Shown piece by piece: positions 1-11,490 of a stretch of DNA of 33,753 bases (within the stretch, counting starts at the first letter, position 1; each line of letters opens with the position of its first letter). Origin of the DNA: Plantago elongata (Eukaryota > Streptophyta > Magnoliopsida > Lamiales > Plantaginaceae); the NCBI GenBank assembly GCA_036897095.1, contig JAYMSP010001291.1, positions 1-33,753 of the forward strand, in the 5' to 3' direction. A program made the translations under genes and the position numbers. Under the pieces are notes generated by a model. It had not been told where the DNA came from. It was given only the letters and a program-made list of their open reading frames with translations, and ran no database searches.

Positions 1-820
1 TGTCCTGGCTGACTTGAGGGATGCTAAGCATCATTTTGAAGTTTTTTATTTTATTTTTAAAATTTTATGAAATATATTGATATATTTAATATTCCAATGC
101 TATAAAATAATTATAAATAATATAGATATCAAATGAAAAAAATATTTACTCATTTTAATTTGTAATCGATGTCATAATCTAATTAATACTTGTATTATAT
201 ATTTTTTTGTTCTCGTATCATATTATAATGTTTGTATATTATTATTTTTTAATATTTAAAGTATTATGGAGTTAAAAGGTGCATATGATAAATATAGGGA
301 CTAAATTTCATGTTTATAATATTTAAAGTACCTTTTATAATGTATTAAAAATTGTCATGCGTTTAACAAGCCCCATGTACAATATGCATCATAACCTTTT
401 TTTTTTCCGAGAACAATATGCATCATAACTTATATGGACATGTCTACGATGAGATAGTAGTCGTACTACTTATTATAATGAGATAGTAGTTGTACTACCT
501 TTAAGATTTTATCTTAACTATTGATTCTATGTACGACTACTTCTACCATGTACGTCAACTCAAAAGTTCGTACTAGTTAATTTATTGATCTATCCATTAA
601 AATTTCTTTTAATAAATAATTTATTTATAATTTTAATTATTTTAAAAATACATATTACATAACATTTTGTAAGATTTACCCTATATAATATGAGATTTAC
701 AATTTAAATACCTTATATCTATTTCTTCTTCAAACTCCTAATGGTCCACTACCATCTCCTTCGTCATCAACACAACATCACCACAGTATCTGGAGTTTTT
801 GGGTGAGGAATGAAACAATC

Positions 821-1000
821 GGAGCTGTTTAGAGCTCCGATTGGAGCTATTTTCAGCTCCAATTTCGGAGTTGATTGGAGCTGAAAACAACTCCAACTGG
901 AGCTCTAAACAACTCCGATTTTGGAGTTGTTTTCAGCCCCAAAAAGCTCCCAGTCGGAGCTAAAAATAGCACCGAATTCAGAGTTATTTCAGCTCCGACG
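821..1000. repeat. Array of 18-bp quasi-palindromic GGAGCT...AGCTCC units
   Basis: Units of the form GGAGYT-N6-ARCTCC recur about every 22-24 bp at 821-838, 843-860, 877-894, 899-916, 923-940 and 956-973, with a degenerate end near 982-996. Some units are inverted copies of others: 877-894 and 923-940 are reverse complements with one mismatch, and so are 821-838 and 899-916. The region could therefore fold into several alternative hairpins. It is read through by a 64-codon open frame (875-1069), which looks incidental. The origin is unknown. A diverged patch with the same alternation lies at 30775-30818. Confidence 0.7.
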
Positions 1001-1151
1001 AAGAGCTCCTCTCATCTTGTCTCACCGGATTTGATTTGGAGCTTCTCCGATTACTCGCCGGAGCTTTGAATAAGGAAGAAGATGGTGGAGGGGCAAGATA
1101 GAAAAAAAAGAGTATGACATATTTCAAAAATTAAAATTTGATTGTGATCTA

Positions 1152-1425
1152 CTCCGTCTGATCTTTTAAAAAAAAATTAACTTTTCCTTTTTTAACGTTT
1201 CGTTACAAACTTCATAACTCATAAATGTAAAGTTTTATTCCACTAAATAATTATTTATTATAATATCTCTTTTCTACTTTATCATCATTTTATTCAATCC
1301 CTCTCTCACTTTGTCATTCACTTATAACTTTACCAACATAATACTCGACACAATCTATTATTCTATAATTTTTTTTAATTGAGAGAAAGTAAGTATCTAG
1401 TAAGTTATTATTGGACCGGAGGGAG
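1152..1425. mobile_element. Stowaway-like MITE (Tc1/mariner type), non-autonomous
   Basis: The right end reads GGACCGGAGGGAG followed by TA, and the left end is TA followed by CTCCGTCTGATC. These match the widespread plant Stowaway terminal signature CTCCCTCCGTCC with TA target duplications (1150-1151 and 1426-1427). The left terminal repeat is degraded and seems to lack about four bases. The 274-bp interior is AT-rich with CTCTCTCACTTT-type runs typical of these elements and has no coding capacity. The family is recalled from general knowledge and was not tested by a library search. Confidence 0.65.
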
Positions 1426-4122
1426 TAATTTGTAATAAAATTGAGTTGTGGTTGCAATTTAGAAAACATTAAGAGTTAAATGTGTAGTAAATTTGAAATT
1501 GTAAATTACAACCAAGTCTAACATATTTTATGTTCCTGAAAGAATAATTTAAAGGGCATGTTTCGTAAATTATTTAATGTACAATTAATATCTTATTTTA
1601 ATTATGTACGACGACTATCAAATTATAAAAAAATTCAACTTATATAGCATTACTTCTATTTTCATCATTCACAACAATTATCGTCCATTACATACCAATG
1701 TGATTTCGGTTTGAAAACTGGAGATGCAAGTAGCATGTTGCACACATGGAGCGATTTTATTTGAAATTGAGTAAGGAATTCGAGTTTAATTGAGTAAGAT
1801 TTCGACTTCCGAGTTCGAATTGGAAATGTTATACTATAAGGACTTAAGTGGAGGCGCAAATTTAATAAAATAGATGGTGTTATGCTCATCTTTCTTTGCA
1901 ATTTTGCATCACATGGTATGTGCGTTTCTGTTGAAAAAGGAGTAATATAGCGAACATTTCTTTATTTTCAATGCAATTAGCCTCAGACAAAATTATAATG
2001 AAATTTCCAATTGAAAGTTCTCATAAAGTCTATAAAAAGATGGTTTTTAAATTATTTATTGTGAGAAATGGTTAGATTTTGTAATAAAACATGGTTATAG
2101 CTAGATTAAAGTGTTAATATTTTACATATAAAAAAATGTATCATTTATATTATTTTATACAAAAATGCATTATGTTAATAATATAGATGTTCCGATTATA
2201 ACATAATTATCTTATAAGAACATAGATTAATATTCTATTCAGTAAATTTATTTAAAGTCGGTATATATTCCCGAAACACTTACGCGCTGAAAATAAATGC
2301 ACAAGGAGAGGTAATGTGACTAATGTCTTTGGACTGAAGTTAGTGCACACTGTAGGGAATCAATATCGTTTAACCCTGACTTCATGCTATAGAAGTTGTC
2401 GTAAAGTTCACATGATTCCGAATTTATAAATTAAACAAGTGTAACTTAACAACCATGTTAGGTGAGTTTTCCAAAATATCATTCTAAATTCTAGGTGTGT
2501 GATCCAACAGTGACTTGAATAATATTGATATGAAATTTCACAAAAATGACACAGCCTAGATAAATTAATTAAATAATAATTTATATTAATAAAATTATTT
2601 ATATTATTATTAAAATATGTATATCATCAACAAAGAAGACTACTTTATCATATTGCAGAAGACCCATAATAAAAACATATACATTTTAAATAGTAACATT
2701 AATAATTTTCTTGACGACATATTTCGTCTTTAGATAAAAATTTTAAAAATCATCTTTTAGATGACTTCACTTATAAAATAACTTTTATAATAATTTACCT
2801 AGAACAACACCACATAAATAAGTACAAACATCATTAGACTGTTTGCACTGTGAATTAAAGTCGAGTTAGACTGATTGTGTTTGGCAAGCCACTTTTCTTG
2901 AGCTTAAACAATTTTCGTTTTTATTCACCTACTATTTATAGCTCAATTAAATTCTCAACCTCTACCTATTATTCCCCCTCCCTATATTCACTTTCTTTAT
3001 TTTATATTATAATTTATTCTATTAAAATTATATTTTAAATAGTGAGTAAATTTTAACTATAAATACTACACGTTTAGTATAGTAATAAATATATTATGTA
3101 GATTACTATAAGGACATTTGAGATGACATTTGTAATAATATATGTGATCGTTGATTGTTTTTCATATAAAAGTTTGTACTCTCCTCATCATAATTGAGAA
3201 TCTAAAAGAAAAATGAAAAAATGATCAGTCCTTTATTGTTATTTTTTTCTTCGTTTTGAGCAATCCTCTATGTCTCAATTGAGCACTACAAAATGTAATC
3301 TAGCTTTGATGCATTATTGCATCGTCCACCTTCACCAGAGTAACTGGGGTGACCAGTACAGACAGTGAATTAGTTACCTCGTGAAGTCAAGCCATGCCTT
3401 AATTATGAGTTGGGGAGCTCAAGCTCCAGTACAAAGTTTGACAAAATATTAGTCCCTGCCCATTCTCATTTTTAAAATATGGATATAGCTACAATGCTTA
3501 TATTTACTAGCTACATAATAGGCCAGACCGACCCAAATCTCACCTTCCCAATGCCACTAATGGTAACCACTCATGTAATTAAAATCTTACTTGCCCAACA
3601 AAACATAATCACTAAGGATTTAATGATTTATTCTATTGAAAATCATTCAGTTCAGTTCAATACAGTTCAGTCTTATAAATTTCAATTAAAAGTAAATTTT
3701 AATTAAAAGTGACACGATTTAAATTAAAGAAACGAATTGTTCTATTAATTTTTGAATTTAAAATATGGAATTAATTAAGCATGATTAATGTTCAGGTTAA
3801 TGAGGCAGGTTTAAATTATCATATTCTTAAGAAAACACTAACCTTACACCTATTATGTATCTATTTACAATGTTTTACATGAATTTTAGGATCAATACCC
3901 TTACTTTATATGTCATTAACATAATTGTGAAGCCTCATAGACCTTACTAAAAATTGGCCAAATTTGGTTCTGCAGATTAATTTACCCTTATGTATGAGTT
4001 AACGAGTTATATTGATTACCGTAATAATTTGACAAAGACCATCAACTTCAATTTTCCAATTCTTTATAATTATTTATCCTTTATACTTTAGATTATTACT
4101 ACCACACTACTTTAATTACTAG

Positions 4123-4132
4123 CTATAAAAAT
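4123..4132 (+). promoter_or_regulatory. Probable TATA box of the first BXL gene
   Basis: The sequence CTATAAAAAT lies about 70-75 bp before the ATG at 4201. Initiation about 30 bp downstream would give a short leader of roughly 45 nt. That leader contains three tandem copies of TTTCAG (4171-4188) just before the start codon. Confidence 0.6.
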
Positions 4133-4200
4133 GGATTCATTCTATCCTCTCTGTAACTCCACATGATAAGTTTCAGTTTCAGTTTCAGTGTCACAAGAAG

Positions 4201-7200
4201 ATGATGAAACCTCATTTTCTCCTCCTCATCACCATCACTTTGCTATCATCATCATCACATTTACTTTCTGCACAAACCAACACTCCTCCTTTTTCATGTG
4301 ATCCATCAAATCATGCAACAAGCTCACTCCAATTCTGCAACACCAAACTGCCTGCCAGTGTCAGAGCTTCTGATCTCGTTTCCCGCCTCACGCTCGACGA
4401 GAAAGTGGCGCAGCTCGTCAATGCCGCTGCACCCATTCCTCGGCTCAACGTCTCCGCCTACGAGTGGTGGTCGGAAGCATTGCACGGTGTTTCGAGGCAC
4501 GGCAAGGGTGCCAGGTTTAATGGCACCATTACTTCAGCCACTATGTTCCCTCAAGTCATCTTGACTGCTGCTTCTTTTGATTCCCATCTCTGGTATCGCA
4601 TTTCTCAGGTTGTTATTATTGCAATATAACCTCTATAAATTAATAATGTTATATAAAAAAAATTTATTGGAATTAGTAGTGAATTATTGTCGCATTATTA
4701 ATTTATCGATTATTATTTAGGTCACATTGGCTAACTAGACTATTTCAGCTAGTCGATGTGACGGGGCCGGTCAAGACAACAACTTTTTATAAAATGTCTT
4801 AATTGACGAAAAATTATTGAGAATTTTAGATTTGCAGCTTGTGATGAACTGATGATGAACACTTTTCTGTATCCTGAATTGCTAGGCAATTGGAGAAGAG
4901 GCTCGAGCAGTGTACAATGCAGGACAGTTAAAGGGAATGACATTTTGGACACCAAATATAAACATATTTAGGGATCCAAGGTGGGGAAGAGGACAGGAGA
5001 CGCCTGGTGAAGACCCCATGGTAGCCGCAGAGTACGCGGTGGCGTATGTTAGGGGAATTCAGGGTGATAGTTTTCAGGGGGGGAGCCTTAAGGATGGTGA
5101 GCTTAAGGCTTCAGCTTGTTGTAAGCACTACACGGCTCATGATTTGGACAATTGGAGAGGCATTGATCGTTACATCTTTAATGCATTTGTAAGGCTCTAA
5201 CTTACGATGTTCGGATATATGAGATATTGTAAGATCATGTTGAGTTCATTGTGCATTATCTGAATGTGGTGTCCTGTTGGTGAATTGTGTTTGCAGGTAA
5301 CAAGGCAGGATATGGCTGACACGTTCCAGCCACCGTTCAAGGCTTGTGTGCAGAAAGGCCGAGCCAGTGGAATAATGTGTGCATATAATCGTGTCAATGG
5401 AGTGCCTAGCTGTGCTGATCACCATCTCTTAACTGATACTGTTCGCCACAAGTGGGGATTTCAAGGGTACGTAATAGAATGCGGAAATTAACTTATTGTA
5501 TCTAAGTAGATAGTGACGTGCAGGCCGGTTTCGTATAGCTAGTGGCTGGCTTACTTCCGTGTAATAATTATGAAGGTACATCGTATCAGACTGCGATGCA
5601 GTTGCCATTATCCATGACAAGCAAGGTTATGCTAATGAGCCGGAGGATGCAGTTGCAGATGTTCTTAAAGCTGGTACTCATTAGCTACCCGTTAAAATTT
5701 TGTTCTGTAACTATTTACCCTACATGGTTTATGATTTTACTAATTTGCAGTATGTCATAAGTCCAGAGAGACAGTTCAATTTTACTTGCTGTCTGTTATC
5801 TGTTCTTACTGCTGATGTAAGTAAAACAAGTAGAGAAGTTGGATACGTTCATCTTAAAAATATGTAAGAACTAGACATAAGGACCATGTCCTGACTACTG
5901 AACATGGTCCATAGGCGTGCGTTTGAGATATGAATTGTAACTGGTGTGGTCACACATTCCATGTCCATACTCTTTGCAGCTTTTTAACTTTCATGATTTT
6001 CACTAAAACCACACATTGCATGTCCATCTTTTGCTCTTGTCTGTATCATTTGTCATTGCATCAGATATCTAAAGGAAACTCAAAGAGCGTATACACGCTT
6101 GAATGCATCTTTCGTATTTTCCATGATGACAATAAGTCAGAAACATATGGAGTAAATCTTAAACTATACATTAGGATGGAATGGAACTTTACCACTTCTT
6201 GATCAAATATTCATAATAAATTAGTACGAAAATTACAGGCATGGATGTTAATTGTGGAGGGTATTTGGCGAAATATGCTAAATCAGCTGTCGAGAAAAAT
6301 AAAGTATCAGAATCAGAAATTGATAGAGCTCTCAAGAACCTCTTCTCCATCAGAATGAGACTTGGTCTCTTTAATGGGGATCCAAGAAAATTAGAATACG
6401 GAGATATTGCCCCAGATAAGGTCTGCAGTCAAAAGCACCGTCAACTAGCACTTGAAGCTGCAAGATCGGGGATTGTCCTTTTGAAAAATGATGACAAGCT
6501 GCTTCCATTTTCAAAGACCACATCCAAGTCTCTTGCTGTAATAGGCCCCAATGCTGATAATGCAAAGGCATATCTTGGAAATTATGAAGGTTACCCTTGC
6601 AAAAACTTCACGATTTTGCAAGCCCTTCAAACTTATGTCAAACACACAACGTACCACCAAGGTTGTGACTCTGTGAGCTGTAACGTTACAATGGATGAAG
6701 CGATAAATATAGCAAAAGAGGCAGATTATGTGGTGCTAGTGATGGGATTAGATCAAACACAAGAGCGAGAAAAGCATGACAGATTAAACTTGGGGCTCCC
6801 TGGAAATCAAGAGAGTCTTGTTGCAAGTGTTGCTGAAGCAACAAAAAGACCAGTTGTATTAGTATTGCTGTGTGGAGGTCCAGTTGATGTTTCTTTCGCC
6901 AAAGAGAACCGGAAAATTGGAAGCATTTTGTGGGCTGGTTATCCCGGTGAAGCTGGTGGAGTAGCAGTGGCAGAAACTATATTTGGTGATCACAATCCAG
7001 GTAAGAACTAGTTCTACTCTAACACCCTTGTCATTTTTACTATAGATGACCTTTAGTCCTGTACCTTTGTAATTTAGAAATTCAGTCAAGCTCTCCTATG
7101 TCTATGTTTTCCAGGGGGTAGATTACCAGTAACTTGGTACCCAAAAGATTTCGAGAAAACATCAATGACAGACATGAGGATGCGACCGGATCCACCAAAC

Positions 7201-7704
7201 AGACATCCTGGAAGAACTTACAGATTTTACACTGGCCCAGTAGTATATGAATTTGGATACGGCCTCAGCTACACTAAATATTCGTACGAGATCGTGTCTC
7301 ACCCTAAGAACAAGCTTTTTATAAATAGTTCTACATTTGAAAATGCAGTGAACAAAACAGGTTCAGGGAGGCGCATTACAGTTCAAGAACTGGGAAGGGA
7401 CTCTTGCAAAAGTATGATGTTTCCATTCCGAGTGAGAGTTAGCAACGAAGGGGAAATGAATGGAAAACACCCGATACTTCTCTTTGTGAAAACTGAGAAT
7501 GTTGGAAATGGGAGTCCTATGAAACAACTGGTTGGATTTCGGACAGTAAGTCTGAGTGCAGGGCAAACTGCAGAAGTTGAATTTGTTGTTAGTCCATGCA
7601 AGCATATGACCTATGCTAACGAACATGGTCTCAGTGTACTCGAAGATGGTTCTCGTACATTAACAGTTGGAGATAAGGAGTACCTCATTATTATAGTGTT
7701 ATAA
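4201..7704 (+). CDS. BXL7: Beta-D-xylosidase / alpha-L-arabinofuranosidase, GH3, BXL7-type (copy 1, intact)
   Basis: This is a secreted glycoside hydrolase family 3 enzyme expected to release xylose and/or arabinose from xylan-type wall polymers. The CDS joins 4201-4608, 4886-5188, 5297-5466, 5576-5673, 6239-7000 and 7115-7704; all junctions are GT-AG, it stays in frame throughout and gives 776 aa, a normal length for plant BXLs. Residues 1-24 or so form a hydrophobic signal peptide ending near LLSAQT. The GH3 N-terminal barrel follows with [23 protein letters not shown] and ACCKH motifs. In VSDCDAV, D299 is the expected catalytic nucleophile. The C-terminal GH3 domain holds the QEREKHDR loop (E502/E504, acid-base candidates) and [10 protein letters not shown] fibronectin-III-like domain ends the protein. 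Motifs [18 protein letters not shown] and GMTFW point to BXL7 rather than BXL1, 2 or 4, from memory of the Arabidopsis proteins. It heads a tandem array of three. Substrate preference cannot be read from sequence. Confidence 0.93.
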
Positions 7705-8158
7705 TGTGGATGTTGATAGTGTATGATTAACATCCTCGTTGCAAATTCTGCAATGTGATCACAAGTATATCTATCTTGTTTTCCAAGGTAGTTCTGAAAA
7801 TATGGTCTTTGGTTATCTTCTGTGCTGAAAATTGTTTCTTTTGGTTATCAAAGTATAAATGACCCTAAATTATGATGAAGAGGCATACATGTTGAAGATT
7901 AGGCTGTAATTTGAAAGGCAGAAACTATCAGTGTATTTAAGAACATGATTCTGTTAACTTAGCAATTGTAACTTGAAGCCAAAGCATAATGCTGTAAAGC
8001 TGTTAAACATTACCAAGTTACTGACCAATTTAAGGTTGACTTGCTAGCCTTTTGGAATTGATATATTACATTCACATGCATACTATGGACTAGCAAATAA
8101 CCTGTTCAATCATTTTCCAAGAGAAACTATATTTCAATTGCTCATCTCCGTGAAGAAA
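7705..8158. other. Short spacer between BXL copy 1 and the BXL pseudogene
   Basis: This 454-bp stretch must hold the 3' UTR of copy 1 and whatever promoter the next copy once had. No clear TATA box or other gene is seen. A TTGAC core, as found in W-boxes, occurs near 8035, but a single five-base match is not evidence of function. Confidence 0.5.
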
Positions 8159-11024
8159 ATGGAACTCCATTCTCATGGAGTTTCCGCAGTACTCTTCGCC
8201 ATCTCATGCATCATTGCTACACTGATCCTCGTCTCAGCTGATTCAAATCAGCCCTCATATGCATGTGACCCAGAAAATCCACAAACGAAATCATTTAAGT
8301 TCTGCAGAACCTCACTGCCAGTGAAGGAACGAGTCGATGACCTGATTTCACGTCTAACACTCGATGGGAAGATATCTCAGCTCAATAACTCAGCTCCAGA
8401 GATCCCGCATCTTGGTATCCCGGCCTATCAGTGGTGGTCTGATGCATTGGACGGTGTTGGTGGCTTTAGTCTCTATGACCATTCTGTTCCTAGCGCCACC
8501 AGTTTCCCTCAACCAATCACTTCTGCAGCCAGCTTTGATTCTCAGCTCTGGCATCGTATTGGTCAGGTAATGTTAAACTTGGCTAAATATGTTTTGATTC
8601 TGGCGTAAACATTTGGATAAAATCTCATTGTTTCGTATTGTTTGTGCAACAGGCGACTGGTAAGGAGGTTAGAGCTATGTATGATGCAGGGATAGCTAAT
8701 GGCTTGTCATTTTGGTCACCAAATGCTAACATATATAGAGATCCAAGGTGGGAAGAGGACAGGAGACGCCTGGTGAAGACCCACTGGTAGTAGGAAAGTA
8801 TGCAGCAGCGTTTGTTAGGGGATAGTAGGTCCCAAGGAAGAAAACATAAACATGATCAGCATCTTCTTCTGACCTCTGCTTGTTGCAAACATTTCGTCGC
8901 CAATGATTCGGCAGACTGGGAGGGCATAAACGAGCGTGCATTCGATGCTCAAGTTATTAATCAGACATTTGAATGTTCTTGATATGGTCTTACTCTGACA
9001 TAACACATGACTTATCCTTCATATTAATCTTATATAGGTGACAAAGCAAGATTTGGCAGGCACATACCTGCCTCCTTTCAGGAGTTGTGTACAAGAAGGG
9101 AGAGCTAGCGGAATAATCTGTGCTGACTACAGTGTGAACGGCGTTCCAAATTGTGCCAACTTTAATCTCTTAACGCAAACTGCTCGTGAGAGTGGAATTT
9201 TTCAAGGGTGAGGAGCATTTTTCTGTTGTGCAGCAGACTCATTATCTCAATATAATGGCGTTTGATTATGTATCATGTCGACATCTCTGATTACGTATCA
9301 ATTTAAGCATGTTTCTTCTTTTTGCAACTTAAGAGTTCTATCAGATACATCACTTCAGACTGTAATGCAGTATCTGCTATTGTTAATAAACATAAGTATG
9401 CTTGAAGATGCAGTAGCAGATGTAGTGAAAGCTGGTATGAAATTAAAGGAAGATCATTTCCTCTTATTCATTGCTTACCTTTCCGAGTAATTTAAGTGGT
9501 CTTTGTACAAAACATGTGCAGGTGTGGATGTCGATTACGGTTCCTACTTGAGCAACTACACGAAATCAGCAATAGATCAGGAAAAACTGGTAGAATCTCA
9601 AGTAGACTTAGCACTTCAGAATCTGTTTGCTGTCAGGATGAGGTTAGGATTGTTTGATGGAAATCTAAAGACAATGCAGCCTGTTTCCAATTCTACTCTC
9701 GATCAAGTTTGTACGGATAAGCACCGTGAACTAGCCCTTGAAGCTGCCCTGAACGGAATTGTTCTCCTAAAGAACTCTGACAACCTTCTTCCTTTACAAA
9801 TTAAACGTCCAACGCTTGCTGCTATAGGTCCTGATGCCTAGGGTGCATACAATTTTCGTGGGAACTATGATGGCCCACCTTACTGCAACATTGAGGGGTT
9901 TGTTGATGCACTCTGAGGCTACACGCCAACCATGTGGGAGTATGCTTGTCCTACCATGAACTGTACCCCTGCATATATATTCCAGGCTACTCAGACAGCA
10001 AGTTACTCGGAATATGGCATTTTGGTGATGGGGTTGGACCAAGGACTGGAGATTGTAGATCGAGGGGATTTGATGCTTCCAGGAGAGCAAGAGAGCCTTA
10101 TCAGGGAAGTGGCTGCAGCTTCAAGCAATCCGGTAGTGCTAGTGCTGATGGGTGGAGGTCCGGTCGATGTTTCTTTCGCGGTGAATAATCCAAAAATTGG
10201 TAGCATACTGTGGGTTGGATATCCTGGCGAAGCTGGTGGAAAAGCAATAGCAAAAATCATTTTGGGTGAACATAATCCAGGTTGGTTAATGTTGTTTATT
10301 TCTTTAGTCCATCAATAAGCTAATTCAAAGCCAATATTGGGATCTGATTGTTTCTGATCTTGCAGGAGGGAGGTTGCCAATGACTTGGTACACAAATGAC
10401 TTCAGCGAAGTGCCTGTGACAGACATGAGGATGAGGCCTGATCCATCATCAGGTTACCCAGGGCGAACCTACCGGTTCTACAACGGAACTAAAGTTTTCG
10501 AGTTTGGCTATGGTCTCAGCTACACAACATACTACTATGAGGTCAATTCTTCCACTCCAACCACTATCCAACTAACGCACAGACCGGGGTCAAGTTCGGC
10601 TGGTTTCACTCCAATTTCCATGATTGGGCAAAGTCTCTGCAAAAAGTTGAAATTTTCAACGTTCCTTCGGGTTGAAAAAACAGGGAATATGGCAGGCAAG
10701 CATCCTGTCCTCCTCTTTGTAAGGCATGGAAGTTCAGGAACTGGAACTGATCCAATTAAGCAGTTAGTGGGGTTTAAGAGTGTGAGACTAAATGCTGGAG
10801 AAAGTGCAGAAGTTGAGTTTGTGTTGAGTCCATGTGAGCCTTTTAGCACAGCCAATGAAGATGGTTTGATGGAAATCAAAGGGGGATATAAGTATCTGGT
10901 TGTGCAAGACAATGAGTATCAAATCAATGTTGTGCTTAAAAACAAATTCCAACTTTCAAGAACAGTAATTAATAAAGCTATTCAGCTACTTTCAATGTAT
11001 AACACATACCCAGAGTTCAACTAG
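8159..11024 (+). pseudogene. GH3 beta-xylosidase BXL7-type pseudogene (copy 2)
   Basis: All six exons of the family can be traced: 8159-8566, 8653-8952, 9038-9207, 9345-9434, 9522-10280 and 10366-11024, with the same borders as copies 1 and 3. The ATG at 8159 is preferred because the open frame upstream starts only with TTG. Exon 2 lacks one G in the GGGG of the DPRWGRGQ codons (8749-8752), producing two tandem TAG codons at 8788-8793; an 11-nt deletion near 8818 then restores frame. Exon 4 lacks 8 nt and runs into TGA at 9403-9405. Exon 5 has TAG at 9839-9841 and TGA at 9914-9916, the latter in place of a CGA present in copy 3. The normal stop is lost, so the last exon runs 27 codons further. 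WWSEALHG has become WWSDALDG, and a conserved Cys after the nucleophile exon has become Tyr (DVDYGS). It is closer to copy 3 than to copy 1. No full-length enzyme can be made. Confidence 0.9.
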
Positions 11025-11490
11025 TAGTGAGCCCGAGTTTCACTCCTCTTAACATGTACTGATCACAACACATTTCACAATTTACCAGATACAGTACAAA
11101 GATTTGAAACACGTAGAAATTGATCATGGTCGAAAGAGCTAACACATGGCTATTTATTTGGTCAAAATCAAATTAGAGCGAATTATTGTATAAAAATCAT
11201 AGCATCGGTTGACACTTCCGGTAAAATGAACATAGTATATAAATTGTACGTGATCTTGTAATGTTCTTTATGTTTTTTACCGAAATCGGTCAATACGATT
11301 TTTACAGTCCTCAGCTGTTTTCTTCTTCTCTTTAGGCTTGGGAACTGGGACACATGACACATCCAATAACTACATCATTACATTGACAGATGAGACTGTC
11401 TAAAAAGTGTAGTGCGCTAGCAACGTCTCATAGCCAACTATAATCACACTTCCCAAAACAATTTTGATCAGACACTCTCCAAGCAAGAAA
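11025..11490. other. Spacer upstream of BXL copy 3
   Basis: This is 466 bp without a gene. TATATAAAT at 11236-11244 is the best TATA-like string, but it lies about 250 bp before the ATG, so it would imply a long leader or may be chance in AT-rich DNA. No other promoter element can be supported. Confidence 0.4.

Larger units (their letters stand above)
1..4122. other. Gene-poor AT-rich intergenic DNA
   Basis: No convincing gene is seen on either strand. The open frames here are short, lack recognisable motifs and lie in AT-rich low-complexity DNA. Two structured stretches stand out and are listed separately: the palindromic GGAGCT array at about 821-1000 and a Stowaway-like MITE at 1152-1425. 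Around 449-498 there is also an imperfect direct repeat containing small palindromes of the form GTAGT-N3-ACTAC. The last few hundred bases should hold the promoter of the first BXL gene, but beyond the TATA box no element can be assigned with confidence. Confidence 0.6.

Noticed and set aside
875..1069. A 64-codon open frame over the palindrome array
   Set aside because: Its composition follows the repeat units, it resembles no protein family, and no promoter or intron structure is seen.
2960..3010. CCCCCTCCCTATATTC considered as the end of a second Stowaway MITE
   Set aside because: No matching inverted end or TA duplication was found nearby.
8159..11024. Middle BXL copy read as a functional gene rescued by alternative splicing or frameshifting
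   Set aside because: Independent lesions in exons 2, 4 and 5, plus altered active-site residues and a lost stop, would all need rescue.
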